DNA of 64,000 nucleotides from Polychytrium aggregatum (taxonomy: Eukaryota; Chytridiomycota; Chytridiomycetes; Polychytriales). A program made the translations under genes and the position numbers. This document shows positions 1 to 15,353 of the stretch, one piece after another (the stretch's first letter is position 1; every line of letters starts with the position of its first letter). Below the pieces are notes generated by a model. That model did not search any database and was not told the DNA's origin. It saw nothing but the letters and a program-made list of their open reading frames with translations. The stretch spans positions 62,001-126,000 of the forward strand of contig NW_026516280.1 in the NCBI RefSeq assembly GCF_025602895.1. Direction: 5' to 3'.

Positions 1-3839
<3,839 letters not shown>

Positions 3840-5423
3840 ATACTCGGTCGCCACCACCACCAGCTATAGAGACGTCTGCGAGCCTGATCTTTTGGCATGC
3901 ATTGGCCCTTCTCCGCCGCTTGTCCGCTCCTGTGTACTATGAATGCGAATATCCATGCAGCACTTTGCCCACGTTGCATAGGGTGCGAGACGAGCGGCCC
4001 AAATTGATGGCTGGAGCAACGGCTCCCGAATGATCGCCTTTCTCAAATCGAAACGGCGCACCATAGACTGCGCGCTGAGTGGGTCGAGTGAATTGTGTGA
4101 AGCTCGAAGTGTGAAGTGTGCAGTGTTAAGTGTGAAGCTTGAAGTGAATTGTGTGACTTTATTCGTCGCTAGAAGCTCAATGATATCCGCTTGCTGGTAC
4201 TCCGTCTCGGATCCACAGCGGCAGAGATCTATCGCGGGATGCAACTGTCTGCAGCCGTCTCGACACCACAATCCCCGTGCAGCCCGAGGCAGTCAACTCG
4301 GAGCGTGAGAACCGCCAGATCCACACGTGACTTCCACATTTGTCGATATTGATAGTGCAAAGCCGGCTGCTGGACATGGCGATCGGCTTTTGGGAGTCGC
4401 CAGGGCCAAACAGGACGGCTCGGTGGAATAGCACGGCCACGCACACAGAGACAGAGTCGTCGATCCCGCTGCGCCGACCGAGTTGCATCTCGGACGACTG
4501 GACATTCACCTATTGCGCCTTGACACCCTCAATGATCCAATGCTGTTGAGATCTTCGACCAGGTTGGCCATCGATGGAGCGAACACCGGAGCTATGTCCG
4601 TGTTCTCTTCGATTGCAAATCCACTCGAGGTCACCACCATTGCCATTGCTATAGCCAGAGCGACTCGAGCGCTTTGGTGTTGCTGATCCACTCATCAGCA
4701 GCCCCTTTGATCTTCCCCAGCCGGACCCGAACCCAGGTGGCCGATGGCTCCGAAGGCAAGAAACCCACAGCCACGGCCGAGGCGATCGACTCGAGGTGAG
4801 CCAGCGTCGCATGTGCCGCTCGAGTTGGTGTGTCCGTTGTATCGTATCTGCTGATGCAGCGCTCGACCGCTCAATTCTGCAGTGACAAGACCGACACGAC
4901 TGCCAAGCGACCGAACCGAGTAAGTTCCCCACTGGTAACGCCGGTCGCATCATCGGATGAAAATCCAGCCTATGGATCGGGGCCGAGGAATGGCCGAAAT
5001 ACTGGTGCCTGGTCCTTTGAACATCCGTGTTGCAAGCAGCTCGGTCCCACTGGCAGCGTAATCCGGCTCAACCAAGTCATTGGGCTAACAGCCATCCTTA
5101 CGATCGTCATTGCATCTGCAATCCGCTCAGAGCAAAGCCACCTTCCGAGCTGTAGCAAGGTGCGTTGCAGAGACACACGGGTGAACCAACGATCCGATCG
5201 TGTCCCGCCGCCGCTGTCGATTTGCTCAATTCGACGGATCAACAAGGCGGTGGTGAATGGCTGTGGTGAATGGCGGTGGTGAATGGCTGTGGTGAATGGC
5301 TGTGGTGACGCTCAGCCATCGATCCAGCAGGATCGCAGAGTCTAACGAGATTGTGATCAACGGGCGAATTGATACGGATATGCAACTGAATCGACGTGGG
5401 GATCACTGCCGGATCAACGCCAA
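3840..5423. other. Intergenic region without recognisable gene
   Basis: About 1.6 kb between the kinase stop and the next gene. It contains degenerate tgtgaag-type direct repeats at 4095-4158 and a 12-nt tandem repeat at 5250-5310. Open frames on both strands are short, lack family signatures and show no consistent splice structure. A GTGAGC donor near 4796 and acceptor near 4858 could belong to a 5' UTR exon of the downstream gene, but the reading phases do not join it to the coding exons. Confidence 0.6.
5250..5310. repeat. 12-nt tandem repeat (GGTGAATGGCTG unit)
   Basis: About four to five copies of a 12-nt unit ending near 5308, with one variant copy (GGCGGT instead of GGCTGT). It lies about 115 nt upstream of the inferred start of the next gene. 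Confidence 0.85.
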
Positions 5424-7235
5424 ATGAATATCAAAACTGTCGTCGCTCCTCATAGCAAAGTGGTGAGTCACACATCCAAGCAGCCAGCGGGGCATGGCGA
5501 CCGTCCGTGCCGCAGACAGGATGTATATTTCCAGTCACTGATATGGCTGTTTCTTGACACAGGACTCGAATCGCAAAGCTGCATCTGTAGCGCCATCGGC
5601 ATCTAAAACAGCAACTAAGCCCGCACCAGCAACATCCACCAAGCTACCGTCGAGGCCTCCGCGGCGAGATGAAGCCTCGGCCATCAAGCCGGATCTGAGC
5701 GGTGCAAAGGTCGCCAAGCGAACCGGAACCAAATCGTCTCTCGCGACCAGCGACAAACGCAAAGTCATTTCCACTCTACTGCCACCAAAACCACGTCTAT
5801 CATCGTCACCAGCATCATCTGCAGCGATGCCTTCTACAAGCCCGCCCGCGATCGCTTCGGCATCATCGTCAGCGTCGGCACCGACGACACGAATGCCTTC
5901 TGCAGCAGCACGAACAGCACGACCAGTACGAACAGCGCAAATAGCACCAAAGACCCCGGCGGCTGCGTCGAAATCGGCGCTCAAGCCTCCCGCAACGACG
6001 ATAAAGCCGCCGCTGAAACGCAGTAGCGACACTGTAATGCCGTCGCGACCCGATCTGTCGAGCCGGCCAAAACCGGAGGCGTCCAAGGCCCCGGTGCGGC
6101 GAGCGACATTCATGGCGTCAACAACACGCAGTTCCGGATTATCAGCGGCAGGCACACTGTCCTCCAAAAACGAGAACTCGACAGGTTTGCAGCGACTCGG
6201 GTCGACGCGCACACCGTCAAGGGCACTCACAGCTCCCCCAGCCAGAGGCAGGCCCAGCACCACTGCTCAGTTGCCCGTGAGCGGCGCCGGGGCATTCACC
6301 AATGAACAATTCAACAACGAGTCGCTCGGTGACATCCTCGACAGCGAGCGGGCTATGGATCTGGACGAGAAGGTGCTGCGACGAGCAAGTGTCTTTGACG
6401 TTGGACCAAAACGAACGTCGATCATGCCCGTCAAGAATACCCGCCGAGCGACAGCGCACACGGCTGCTACGGTACTTGCCATTGCACAAGCGCAGATGTC
6501 GGTGCGATGTTGTTTGGCGAGCGGCAGCAGATATGATTTGCCACCGCCTTTCGTTTGCCCTCTACCAACTGACTAGTTTCTCTGCTCCGACCACCCAAAC
6601 CAGGAGCCTGCTCGGAGAGTCTCCATCTACAGTGCCCCTGTTCGCTATCTTAGCAAAAAGGTATCCAGCCAGCACCTTCCAGCGCTCCATAGCTGCAAAG
6701 TAGCAAATGGCGGTTGTGTCGGGTGGAGCTCGAATGTTTCTGACAATGACACGGCGATTCACATCATGCTCTTGCGTCGCTGCCACAGGATCCCGCTTGC
6801 GAGGAGCCCAAGCTGGAGAAGATCATTGCGAGCTATTTCGCCAACCGGGATACCAGTGAGCCCTCTCAGGCAGCATCTGGCCCTGCCAGGCCACAGCGGG
6901 GATACGGAGCCAATGCTCCTGCAACGCCCTCGCTCAACAAGATGCCCCTTCGCAAAGCCCCTCCGATAAAGCCAACCGCTGCCGCCCCGCCGTCCTTTGG
7001 TCCAGGACAGCGACTGGGTCCCAAAACGCCTTCTCAGCCACTGCGCCGAGCCGACATCGGAGCCCTGAACAACGTGCAACCGAGTGCCCCGCCGGCTGGC
7101 ATGTTTCGGTCGGATAGCGATCTGACAATGTCCGACAGCCAGCAGCTCGAGAGTGAAATTGAGGCTCTGAACGAGATGGAGCGCATGCTGCTGGAGAGGC
7201 TCGGGGCCGAGGAGTTCAAGGCTGGTGGGACATAG
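5424..7235 (+). CDS. Unrecognised Ala/Ser/Pro-rich basic protein
   Basis: I do not recognise this protein. Inferred exons are 5424-5462, 5563-6501 and 6789-7235, all phase 0, giving 474 residues. The short first exon (ATG, 13 codons) is followed by a 99-nt intron with GTGAGT and TTGACACAG ends, which is why this start was chosen. Residues 14-250 are low complexity, rich in Ala, Ser, Thr, Pro and Lys/Arg, suggesting a disordered basic region. A more ordered segment follows: NEQFNNESLGDILDSERAMD, then KVLRRASVFDVGPKRTS, then KLEKIIASYF. The C-terminus has a Glu/Leu-rich predicted helix (LESEIEALNEMERMLLERLG). A microtubule- or chromatin-associated role is conceivable from composition but is not supported by any motif. 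Confidence 0.6.
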
Positions 7236-7747
7236 CCCCGCCCCATATCGCTCGTTTCTTTGGCAATAGACTCTCGTCCGCTTGAACCCGCACGTCGCTT
7301 CAGAGAGGCAGGCAGTGCAACGTGCCCGGCTCGTATGTGCTGCGTCAAGTGCTGCACTCACATCGCCTTCGCACAGTGGCAGCCGAAAATCCGCGGATCA
7401 TCCCAGCTCTCTGCACACTAAGGAGCCAGCGTCGGTGTGCTGCGAGGATGCGGCTTGCACGAGACTATACGACTGTTGATGCATGAGTACTATTGGTGCG
7501 TGAGTTCCATGGACACGAGCAAAGGGGCCAGCAGGTTCGGCTCTGGCAGCATTGCAGTCGGCAGGCGTGGCAACAGATTGCCAGGCCCATGGGCGAGGCA
7601 GCAGTGCGGAACCAGAGTGTGCTTGGCTCGCGAGGAGACATCCACCCGCGGTTCATGTTGATGGGGGCAGTATTCTGGGTTTCGGGACGTGGGTCGGCGC
7701 AGCGAATCGGATCCAGGGTGCGCCTGTGGTGCAACAGCTTTTGGGCA

Positions 7748-9777
7748 TCACGACGAGCTCAACCGCTTGCGGGCATAGTTGGTCTTGCCGGTCTTCTGGG
7801 CTGCGTCATCACCTTTGCTCTTTCCGTTAGATTCGTCCGAGTCGTCTGCGAGGATCTGGTTGCAGCGCCGCTGCAGATCGAGGGTCCACCGGGCGTTGCC
7901 CATATGGACACTCCAGAACTGGCTTGGGATGCATCCACACACAATCAGCTGCGAGATGCGCAGCGCCAGTGTCTCGATCCGGTCCTCGGTGGTCGGGTCG
8001 CCGGCAAGACCGCTGCTGGCAACGAGCAGCTCGTACTTTGGCTTGTCGAGTATGTTGCAGAGAGTGCTCATGAACGACTCGGGCTCGATGGCGTTCTTGA
8101 GGAAAAGATCGACGAGCAGATTCGATGTGCGCTATATCGATCATGGAAATGGACGCAGCGATTAGCCCATCAGAGCAAGTGGAGTTGGGCGGCGGAGGTG
8201 ATGCGCCGGCCACTTACGTCGCTCGTGTTGACAAAGGTGGTGAAGATGGCTTCGAGCACATCGATGGGGCTGGCATTCGATGTCCGCATCACTCGTTGGA
8301 TGCCCTGGACGAGGCTAGCCGAGTCGACAGCTTCGCTCTGCCGTTTCTGCGACTCAAGGAAGGCAGAGACCGCGCGCGGGGCACCGCCGGGAATCAGCTG
8401 AAAGATGACCGAGGCGCCGTCGCCATTGTCGTTAGGGTACAGCTGCTGATGCAGGTTGATGAGCTGACGAAGGAAGCCGTTGTTGGGTCGGGTCTGGTGG
8501 TTGCATGGCGATGGGGGGAAAGGGCATGATGGGGGACATGTTTGTTGCTGGGTTAGGATAGCTGGTCGAGGCGACTGGATGTGTTTGTGGTCTGGGCCAA
8601 CGGTCGGGCGTCGTTCGGTGCGGCAGTGGCAGCGACAGTGACAGAGCAGAGGGACAGAGGGATGGATGAGGGTACCTGTCGCCGTCTGCTCTTCGTGAGC
8701 TCATAGGCGGTGTTGAGCGACATGCCCTTGCATTTCATGAGATATCCAATCGTCAAAGAAGTCGAGCGCGAGATACCGGCTGTGGAGGCGAGCAGCAGCA
8801 AGAGCACGCAAAACGGGCGACCAAGTCGGTCGGATGAGAAGGCATTGAGAGTTACAACCAGTCGCAGGAGGGCGAGAGAGCGGGGTGCTGCAGCGCCTCA
8901 CTCCAGACCAATGCTGCGAAACGTACCTTGACAGTGGATCAGCACAATGGCATTTTCGTTGCTCTCGTAGGCCTCAGATACAAACTGGCAGCAAACCTCC
9001 CAAGAGGCCTTGAGCGACTGCGTCGGCGTGTCGCTGATCTGCAGCTTCAGATACTTTGGGTTGGGCGGAAGCGAGACGAGGCGAATGCCCTGGGTCGATC
9101 TGGGGTTGGCTGCAGCGGGGTTCGGCTGGGAGCCATTGGCATTACCGCTGACGTTGTCGCTACCATTGCCGCTGTCGGTGCCTCTGCTGCCTTCGTTACC
9201 GCTTCCATCAGCTGGGGTTTTCTCGTCAGCTTTTGCTTCGCTGGCGGAATCGCCACTGATCAGAATCCCGGCTCTCTCGGCCTCGGCGTCCCAGTCCTGC
9301 ACATTCTCGAAAAAGTTTCGGCAGAGGCCTGAGGCATTGACGATGTGGGTGATGCCGAGGCGCAGCAGGACATGGATCGATGCCGCATGGTCTGCAGAGC
9401 CAACATAGAGCTTTTTTTCCAAGATCTCGGCTGGATCGTCAATGTCGTGGCCTTGCTTTCGGACCGAGTTGATCTTGAAGAGCGAGACAGCATCCGAAAT
9501 GGAGGAGGTTGCTCCGGTTCGAGTTTGGGTCTGGCAGACACAGACCAAGCCCGACACCAGGCGATTTGGCAGTGCACAGCGGCCACGGCAATATGGGTCA
9601 GCTCAGTGGCAGCGGGGGCATCCAGCCGAACGAGGATGTTGGGCTAATGCGATGCGCCAGTGGGATGGGATTCTCGCAGGGGGGTTGCAACAGCACAAAC
9701 GGAGCTGCGAGCAGTCGAGGACGGCATGGGCCTCGGGACACTGGAGGGCGCCCGCGGGGCAGCAGACATACCGCCAT
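7748..9777 (-). CDS. Dual-specificity protein phosphatase with C-terminal helical extension
   Basis: A cysteine-dependent phosphatase of the DUSP/STYX fold. Inferred exons, in transcript order: 9777-9772, 9530-8927, 8779-8676, 8493-8218, 8131-7748; all phases agree (457 residues). The first exon would be only ATGGCG followed by GTATGT, so the start is tentative. The phosphatase core begins near residue 43 (KKLYVGSADHAA) and contains ITHIVNASG and YLKLQISDTP with the likely general-acid Asp. The P-loop HCQAGISRS holds the catalytic Cys near residue 202 and the Arg, so an active enzyme is expected. It ends in RPNNGFLRQL, as in canonical DUSPs. A Gly/Ser/Asn-rich insert of about 60 residues interrupts the core before LVSLPPNPKYL. 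About 190 further residues after the phosphatase domain look helical and match no domain I recognise. Substrate cannot be inferred. Confidence 0.85.
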
Positions 9778-10273
9778 TGCTACCGGTGTTGGGAGGAGTT
9801 ACGGCGTTGTTGAAGGAGGAGGGGTCGCTGATGCCTTGGGTGCGGATGGATGATGATGGCAGGGCGAGCACACAGCAATCCTGGCGGCCGCCTCCACCCG
9901 AGAGCGCCGCCCGCAGGCCGCCAAGGCTGGCCGGGGCTGCAGCCAGGGTCAGGAGCACCGCCCCAGAAGAGTCACAACCGACGAGGGCCGCTCCCCTGGG
10001 TCGATCGGACTGCCGGGCTCGGCTGTGTCCCCGTGAGCCGGACTGACATGGTGCCGTGCTCCAGAAGCGAATCGCACAGCAGACCCACAGTCCCATGGCA
10101 TACAGGATTGTGCCGGCGCGGGCGATGGCCTGAGCAGATTGTATTGTGCAAACCGGACCAGAGAGCACGACTGACAGCACGACCGACAGCACGACCAGAG
10201 AGCACGACCGACAGCACTACTGGCTCTGGGACACAAACGCTTTGATCTCTGGTGGAGATTAATAGGATGCATA
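9778..10273. other. Intergenic region upstream of the phosphatase gene
   Basis: Holds the promoter of the phosphatase gene (leftward) and the 3' flank of NBP35. The only structured element is a tandem repeat near 10163-10218. No gene is supported. Confidence 0.6.
10163..10218. repeat. Short tandem repeat (GACAGCACGAC-like unit)
   Basis: Four to five imperfect copies of an 11-nt unit, some extended with AGAG. It lies 3' of NBP35 and 5' of the phosphatase gene. Confidence 0.8.
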
Positions 10274-11964
10274 TCATATGAGCTTTGCAAGCCACTGGTC
10301 TGTCATGCAAGACCACCCAACTCGCAGCAGATGCACAGAGAAACCACACAGCTCCCTTCTCGCATACGTACTTTCGATGATATCCATATACGACTTGTAT
10401 GCTGGTGATTCAGGATACTGGTCGAGGAACGACTCGCCAAAGTCGCACGATTTGGCTGTACGGTAGTTTGCGTCGCAGAGACAGCGGGAGATGCACAGCC
10501 CATGACCACACAAGTACTGGTTAGTTGGGCGACGACAAGCACAACAGCTGGACGAGCATGGCAAAAGGCGCCGTAGCTTTAAGGCAGCGAGATAGCACGC
10601 AACACGAGGCATACCGATTCGCGGATCGATCGGAATCGACCCAAGGAAGTTGATTCCCGTATCGGCAGCCATCTTCCGGGCCCCGCCAGTCGTCGGGGCA
10701 AAGATGGGTGTGTCTTTGTGGCATTTGGGGCAGACAAAGCCGCTCATGTTTTCAACCACGCCAATGATGGGAATGCCGACCTTCTTGCAAAAGCTGATCT
10801 CCTTGCGCACGTCCTGCAGCGAGACCTCCTGCGGGGTGGTGACGATGACGGCGCCGTCGATGCCGCTTTCTTTCAGATAATTGACGATGGAGAGATGCTC
10901 GTCTGAGGTGCCTGGCGGAGTGTCGACAACGAGGTAGTCCAGCGCGCCCCAGTCGACGTCCTTGAGGAACTGCTTGATGAGGCCTATCGAACGACAGTCG
11001 CTGTGAGTGCCGGATAGCTCCAACTGAGCGAGCCGTGCCTGCTGCTGCTGCAAAACTCGATGCAACTCAAGCCCAAGACGGCATGCAAACCTACCATTCT
11101 TCTTGGGGCCCCTCCAGATGACAGCATCGTCCTGGTTCTGCAGCATGAATCCAATCGACATCACCGCCAGGTTGTCGTTGACATACACAGGCGACCATCC
11201 AGAGTTGCTCTGGTGGATCTGCTCGCCCTCCAGACCCGTCATCTTGGGCATCGAAGGCCCGCAGATATCGACGTCCATGGCTCCGACCTGGATATGTTCG
11301 TCAAGGGACAGCGCAAAGGCCAAGTTTGTTGTGAAGGTGCTCTTGCCGACGCCTCCCTTTCCGGAGAGCACTAGGATTTTGTGCTTGACGGTCGCCATGC
11401 GCTCGTTGATGAGCGGAATCGCTGCAGATTCGATGCAGATTCGATGCCCAGAGGCCCCGATTGGAACAGCGTCAGTGCTGACTGAACGTCTCCATGGCCT
11501 CTTCTCCAAAGTGGCAACATCGGCGGGTCCTACCTGGATCTGGGCCCTTTGGTGTTGTTGCGCAGATCTGTTGGTTGGGGCATCCGGCACAGGCATCGGC
11601 TGCAGATCACAACGAACCGAGGATGTTAGCCATGGAACGAGTGGACCTTTTCGGCTGGATGCACCATCGGTGGACATACCTTTTCCAGCCTGGTCGCTCT
11701 CGGTTCCTTGATGGTCAAGAAGCAGATTAGCAGGCGCACAGGATTCGGTCAGCGTCGATCGATGTTGGGTCCCACCAACCCGAAGCACATGCTTTCGTAT
11801 GAATCGGACCGGTCTCGGATCTGGACGGCACAAACTGGCCCGCTTGGGCTGCCAGAGGCGATGCGGTGTCTCTCGCTGAGCAGCGCCGTCGGTCTGCGTT
11901 GGCACTGTTGCTCACCGGGGCAGTGCTGGGGAGCGTTATCTGGGACGCTGTTCTCTGACGACAT
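10274..11964 (-). CDS. NBP35: Cytosolic Fe-S cluster assembly scaffold ATPase NBP35/NUBP1
   Basis: A P-loop ATPase that, with CFD1, builds [4Fe-4S] clusters for cytosolic and nuclear proteins in the CIA pathway. Inferred exons, in transcript order: 11964-11916, 11706-11680, 11599-11534, 11421-11095, 10983-10615, 10455-10372 and a last exon ending 10274; phases agree and give about 315 residues. The N-terminus carries Cys15, Cys29, Cys32 and Cys38, an exact CX13CX2CX5C signature that separates NBP35 from CFD1. The deviant Walker [12 protein letters not shown] follows, then Walker B-type [13 protein letters not shown], and CPKC for the bridging cluster. The family tail [17 protein letters not shown] is present. 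Exon 2 is only 27 nt yet encodes conserved residues (ESDQAGK). The acceptor of the last exon is uncertain: two choices differ by 15 nt. Confidence 0.93.
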
Positions 11965-12498
11965 GGTGGTGGGGGGAGGGACGGTGCTTGCTGTCGGGTT
12001 CGGCTGATGGCGGCACTATTCTTCTAGAAATCGGCAGTCGCCAGATGCGGGCTTTCGGCCAAGACAGAGGCGGATGGGCAGATTGGGTGAGAGGTTTTGA
12101 GCCTTCAGGACCAGAAACCATGTCTGATAAAACCGAGGCTGACAAATCGCCCGCTTGCAATCTCGATATCTGGCCGCCGTGCTGGATGCCGCAACTCACT
12201 GCGCTCGATCCGAGCCGCCGCATTGGTTGCTGCTCATCGCTGACAAGCTTTCTCTCCCGTCCCGCTCGCCCCATCCCCCCCTCCAGCAGATTCCAGGAGA
12301 TCCCAGCGGTCTCGGTCCCGACCGGCCTCGGAGGTGATTGCTGGGTCGAACAATGAGGGGATGATCACGTGATCCGTCTGGCTCTGGCTCTGTCCAAGCT
12401 CCGCCTCAGAATCCTGCTCGCTGACCCGCCAAAGCCGAGATCTCGCCCCGGCCACAGCCGCATTCACCGAGACTTGATCCGACCGACCGAAGCGCAAA
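11965..12498. promoter_or_regulatory. Probable shared promoter of NBP35 and SLT11
   Basis: 534 bp lie between two divergent start codons, with no coding potential on either strand. It is inferred to hold promoters for both genes; no specific factor site is identified. Confidence 0.5.
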
Positions 12499-14684
12499 AT
12501 GTCAAAGCAAGGGTGGGTGCTGATGGCTGCAGCCCGGCCAATGCACCGATATCGCAGTCCGTCCGCGAGTGCGAGACAACGGCAGATGCTCACGCTACGG
12601 GTCTTTTCTTTTGCAGCTGGGAAGAGTCCGAGTTTCCGATTCTGGTATGAAGCCTGCCCCTCCGGAATATATCCGGGACAGGCCTGCTCATCGCTTTCGC
12701 CACAGAGACATAGCTTCAGCTCAAGGACACAGAGCGCTGCAGAGCGACTGTGTGTGTGCATTCTAACCTGCGTGCCTCCCTTCGTCTCTCTGCAGTGCCA
12801 CACATGTCTTGGCGATAATCCGTACGTTCGAATGTCCAAGCAGCAGCATGGAAAAGAGTGCAAGATCTGCTCCCGGCCTTTCACCGTCTTTCGGTGGTGT
12901 CCGGGAGCCGGCATGCGCTACAAGAAGACGGAGATCTGCCAGACATGTGCCAAGATTAAAAACGTATGTCAAACCTGTGTTCTGGACCTCGAGTTTGGTT
13001 TGTTGGCCAGTTCCTTTCCTTTATTCTTTGAAATGCAGTCGCAGCACCGTCAGCATCGTGCGTGGTGGAAGGGCAGCGCACCGACGTACCCTCGCAGCAG
13101 AGCCGGCTGCAATCACTCGCACTCGCCTTGGCCGAGCCACACCATCGGGGCAGCATCGCTGTGTGCCTGGAGCATCTCAAAAGAGCGGCTCTGCCAAGCG
13201 CTTGTCCGCTAACGCCCGCTGCGTCGGGACGGTTTAGGCTTGCCAACGCAGGTTCGAGACTCCATCATGGATGTCGAAGACAATATCCCGCGCTCGGACG
13301 TCAACCGCGAGTTTTTCGTCCAGTCTGTGGAGGACAAGGTACGGACTAGACGGGATATTGAAACTTGGAGACTGTCGGCACATGGGCGGTGCTGCAAGGA
13401 ATGAGTGGCGAGGAGCGTGCGCCGACTCATGACCGAGTGTCGATTCGGACGTGGCCCCGGGCGATGCTCGGCAATTCTCGGCAATTCTCGGCGATGTTGG
13501 TCAGAGCAAGCCTTCTCCTTCGAGTATCACGGCATCCTTCGCTGACTGTCCGCGCCTTTCCAGCTCGGCAACAGCTCCCTGGTGGACTATGGCAAGGCCA
13601 ATTCGGCGGCCAGAGAAACCCTCAAGAAGATGGCCCGGACCGATCCTTACTACAAGCGCAATCGCGCACACATCTGCTCGTTCTTTGTGAAGGGCAAGTG
13701 CACAAGAGGCGACGAGTGTCCTTATCGGTGGGTACTGTCGCCACTACCTTTCCTCACGCCCCACTACCCTCTCCCCGAAAGCGCCGGGTGCTTGGCCGTC
13801 GCAACATCTGTTCGTACCTGACCATATCGGTGAATTGGGCTCGGTCCACCATCAGCCACGAGATGCCTGTCGAGAATGAGCTCTCCCACCAAAACATCAA
13901 GGATCGATACTATGGACAGAATGATCCTGTTGCAAAGAAAATATGTATGTGGCCGCGCAAGTTGATCCGTCAGAGCGCAACATCTGAATGACCGAGTCAG
14001 CCGTGCGGGAAACCGAGATACTCGGATGAAGGCGGCATCGTCACTGGCTGCGTGGCCCTCTCCCATCGCTCTCGCGAGTTTTAACGCATTGATTCATTCC
14101 CATCGCTCGGCGACCACATGGATATCAACCACCAGTAAATCGCACCGACAGAGGCGCCAAGCTGCGGCCTCCAGAAGATCCCACCATCACCAATCTGTAC
14201 TTGACAGGGATTACAGAGGACATCACCGACACTGATTTGCGGTAGGTGTTATCACGCGCCTGAGAAACAAAACCATGCTTTTGGAATTGTCGCTCCCATG
14301 GCACAAAATATCGCTGACATTGTGCATGCGTGCAGAAACCACTTTTATGCCTTTGGCGAGATCAAGTCGGTCGTCGTGGTCAAGAAATCAAAGTGCGCCT
14401 TTGTCAACTACGCTACTCGCGCATCGGCGGAACTGGCCATCGACCGATCCTACAACAATCTCTCGATCAAGGGACACACTATTCGAGTGCAGTGGGGGCG
14501 TCCCAAGGCGCATGCGCCCCAGTCAGAGGCTCGGGGTGAGGCAGCGCAGCCCCAAATGACCGTCGATCAGCTCCTGGACATGGGAGGACCGCCCCCGCCT
14601 CCTGGCCAGGGATCTGGAAGCTACAAGTACCCATCGGCCGATCCCTCGTTGCTGGGAACGTCGACTCGAACCTTCCGTGCCTGA
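12499..14684 (+). CDS. SLT11: Pre-mRNA splicing factor SLT11/ECM2 (RBM22 family)
   Basis: A spliceosomal protein that contacts U6 snRNA and the intron in the activated spliceosome. Inferred exons: 12499-12512, 12617-12644, 12796-12997, 13238-13338, 13564-13727, 13856-13944, 14136-14241, 14336-14684; all phases agree (350 residues). Exons 1 and 2 are 14 and 28 nt. The N-terminal zinc-binding module shows paired cysteines in [29 protein letters not shown] and [20 protein letters not shown] finger follows ([20 protein letters not shown]), then a family-typical linker and an RRM (NLYLTGI...; [29 protein letters not shown]). The C-terminus after the RRM is short, with a [10 protein letters not shown] stretch. 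All elements of the family are present, so a functional protein is expected. Confidence 0.94.
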
Positions 14685-15353
14685 GAGGAACCCGCATGAT
14701 CGACGCGGCAGCAGCGACTCTGTCAAAGTGGGGGGAGTGAGAGGTTTTATTGGGGCATTCTGCTTTCGGGTGCTGCATGTCGCTCTTTCTGGATGTGAAT
14801 ACACACTCGTCCATCGCTCATAACGACTAAGCGGCGCATCCAAGGATAAGCACTGTGGTTGACTTTGGGGATATCTCGTGGAAGCAATCGGGGCGATACT
14901 TTGGGCAGTTTTACCGACGCCAGGGATTCGCAAGGCGCGAACTACAGCGAGCAGCTATTCAAGACCCACATGGAGGCCGAGCGACTGGGAAATTATGAAA
15001 CAACCCCGGGACGGACTGCGTGCGCGGTCTACGAATAAACATGTATCTGGGGCTGGCGATGCATGGTGCCCATCAGTCGGGGGCCCTCGGTGTCTCGTTG
15101 TCCCTGCTGCCCGGGCCATGCAGTCGCTGCCCATTCCCATGGAAGCGGAGCTGTTCCCCAGCCCACCCCCTGCCCGACGCTGATCCCCTTTTATTGGCCC
15201 GCCCAAACCCTGCTGGGCGGGCCATCGCAGCATTTCCGCCAGATCTCGCTGTCTCTGTCCAAGCACTCCAGCAGCGATCCAGTCTCCTTCGCTTCGCCGT
15301 GCTCTTGACTGCACCCGATACACCACCATCGATCCTCGGCAGCAGGACCAGCA
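14685..15353. other. Intergenic region between SLT11 and the glycosyltransferase gene
   Basis: 669 bp with no supported gene or repeat. It should contain the promoter of the downstream glycosyltransferase gene; I see no recognisable element. Confidence 0.55.

Noticed and set aside
13238-13264. tRNA-like TTCGA motif (GGTTCGAGAC)
   Set aside because: It lies inside a conserved SLT11 exon (GLPTQVRD), and no acceptor stem or anticodon arm surrounds it.
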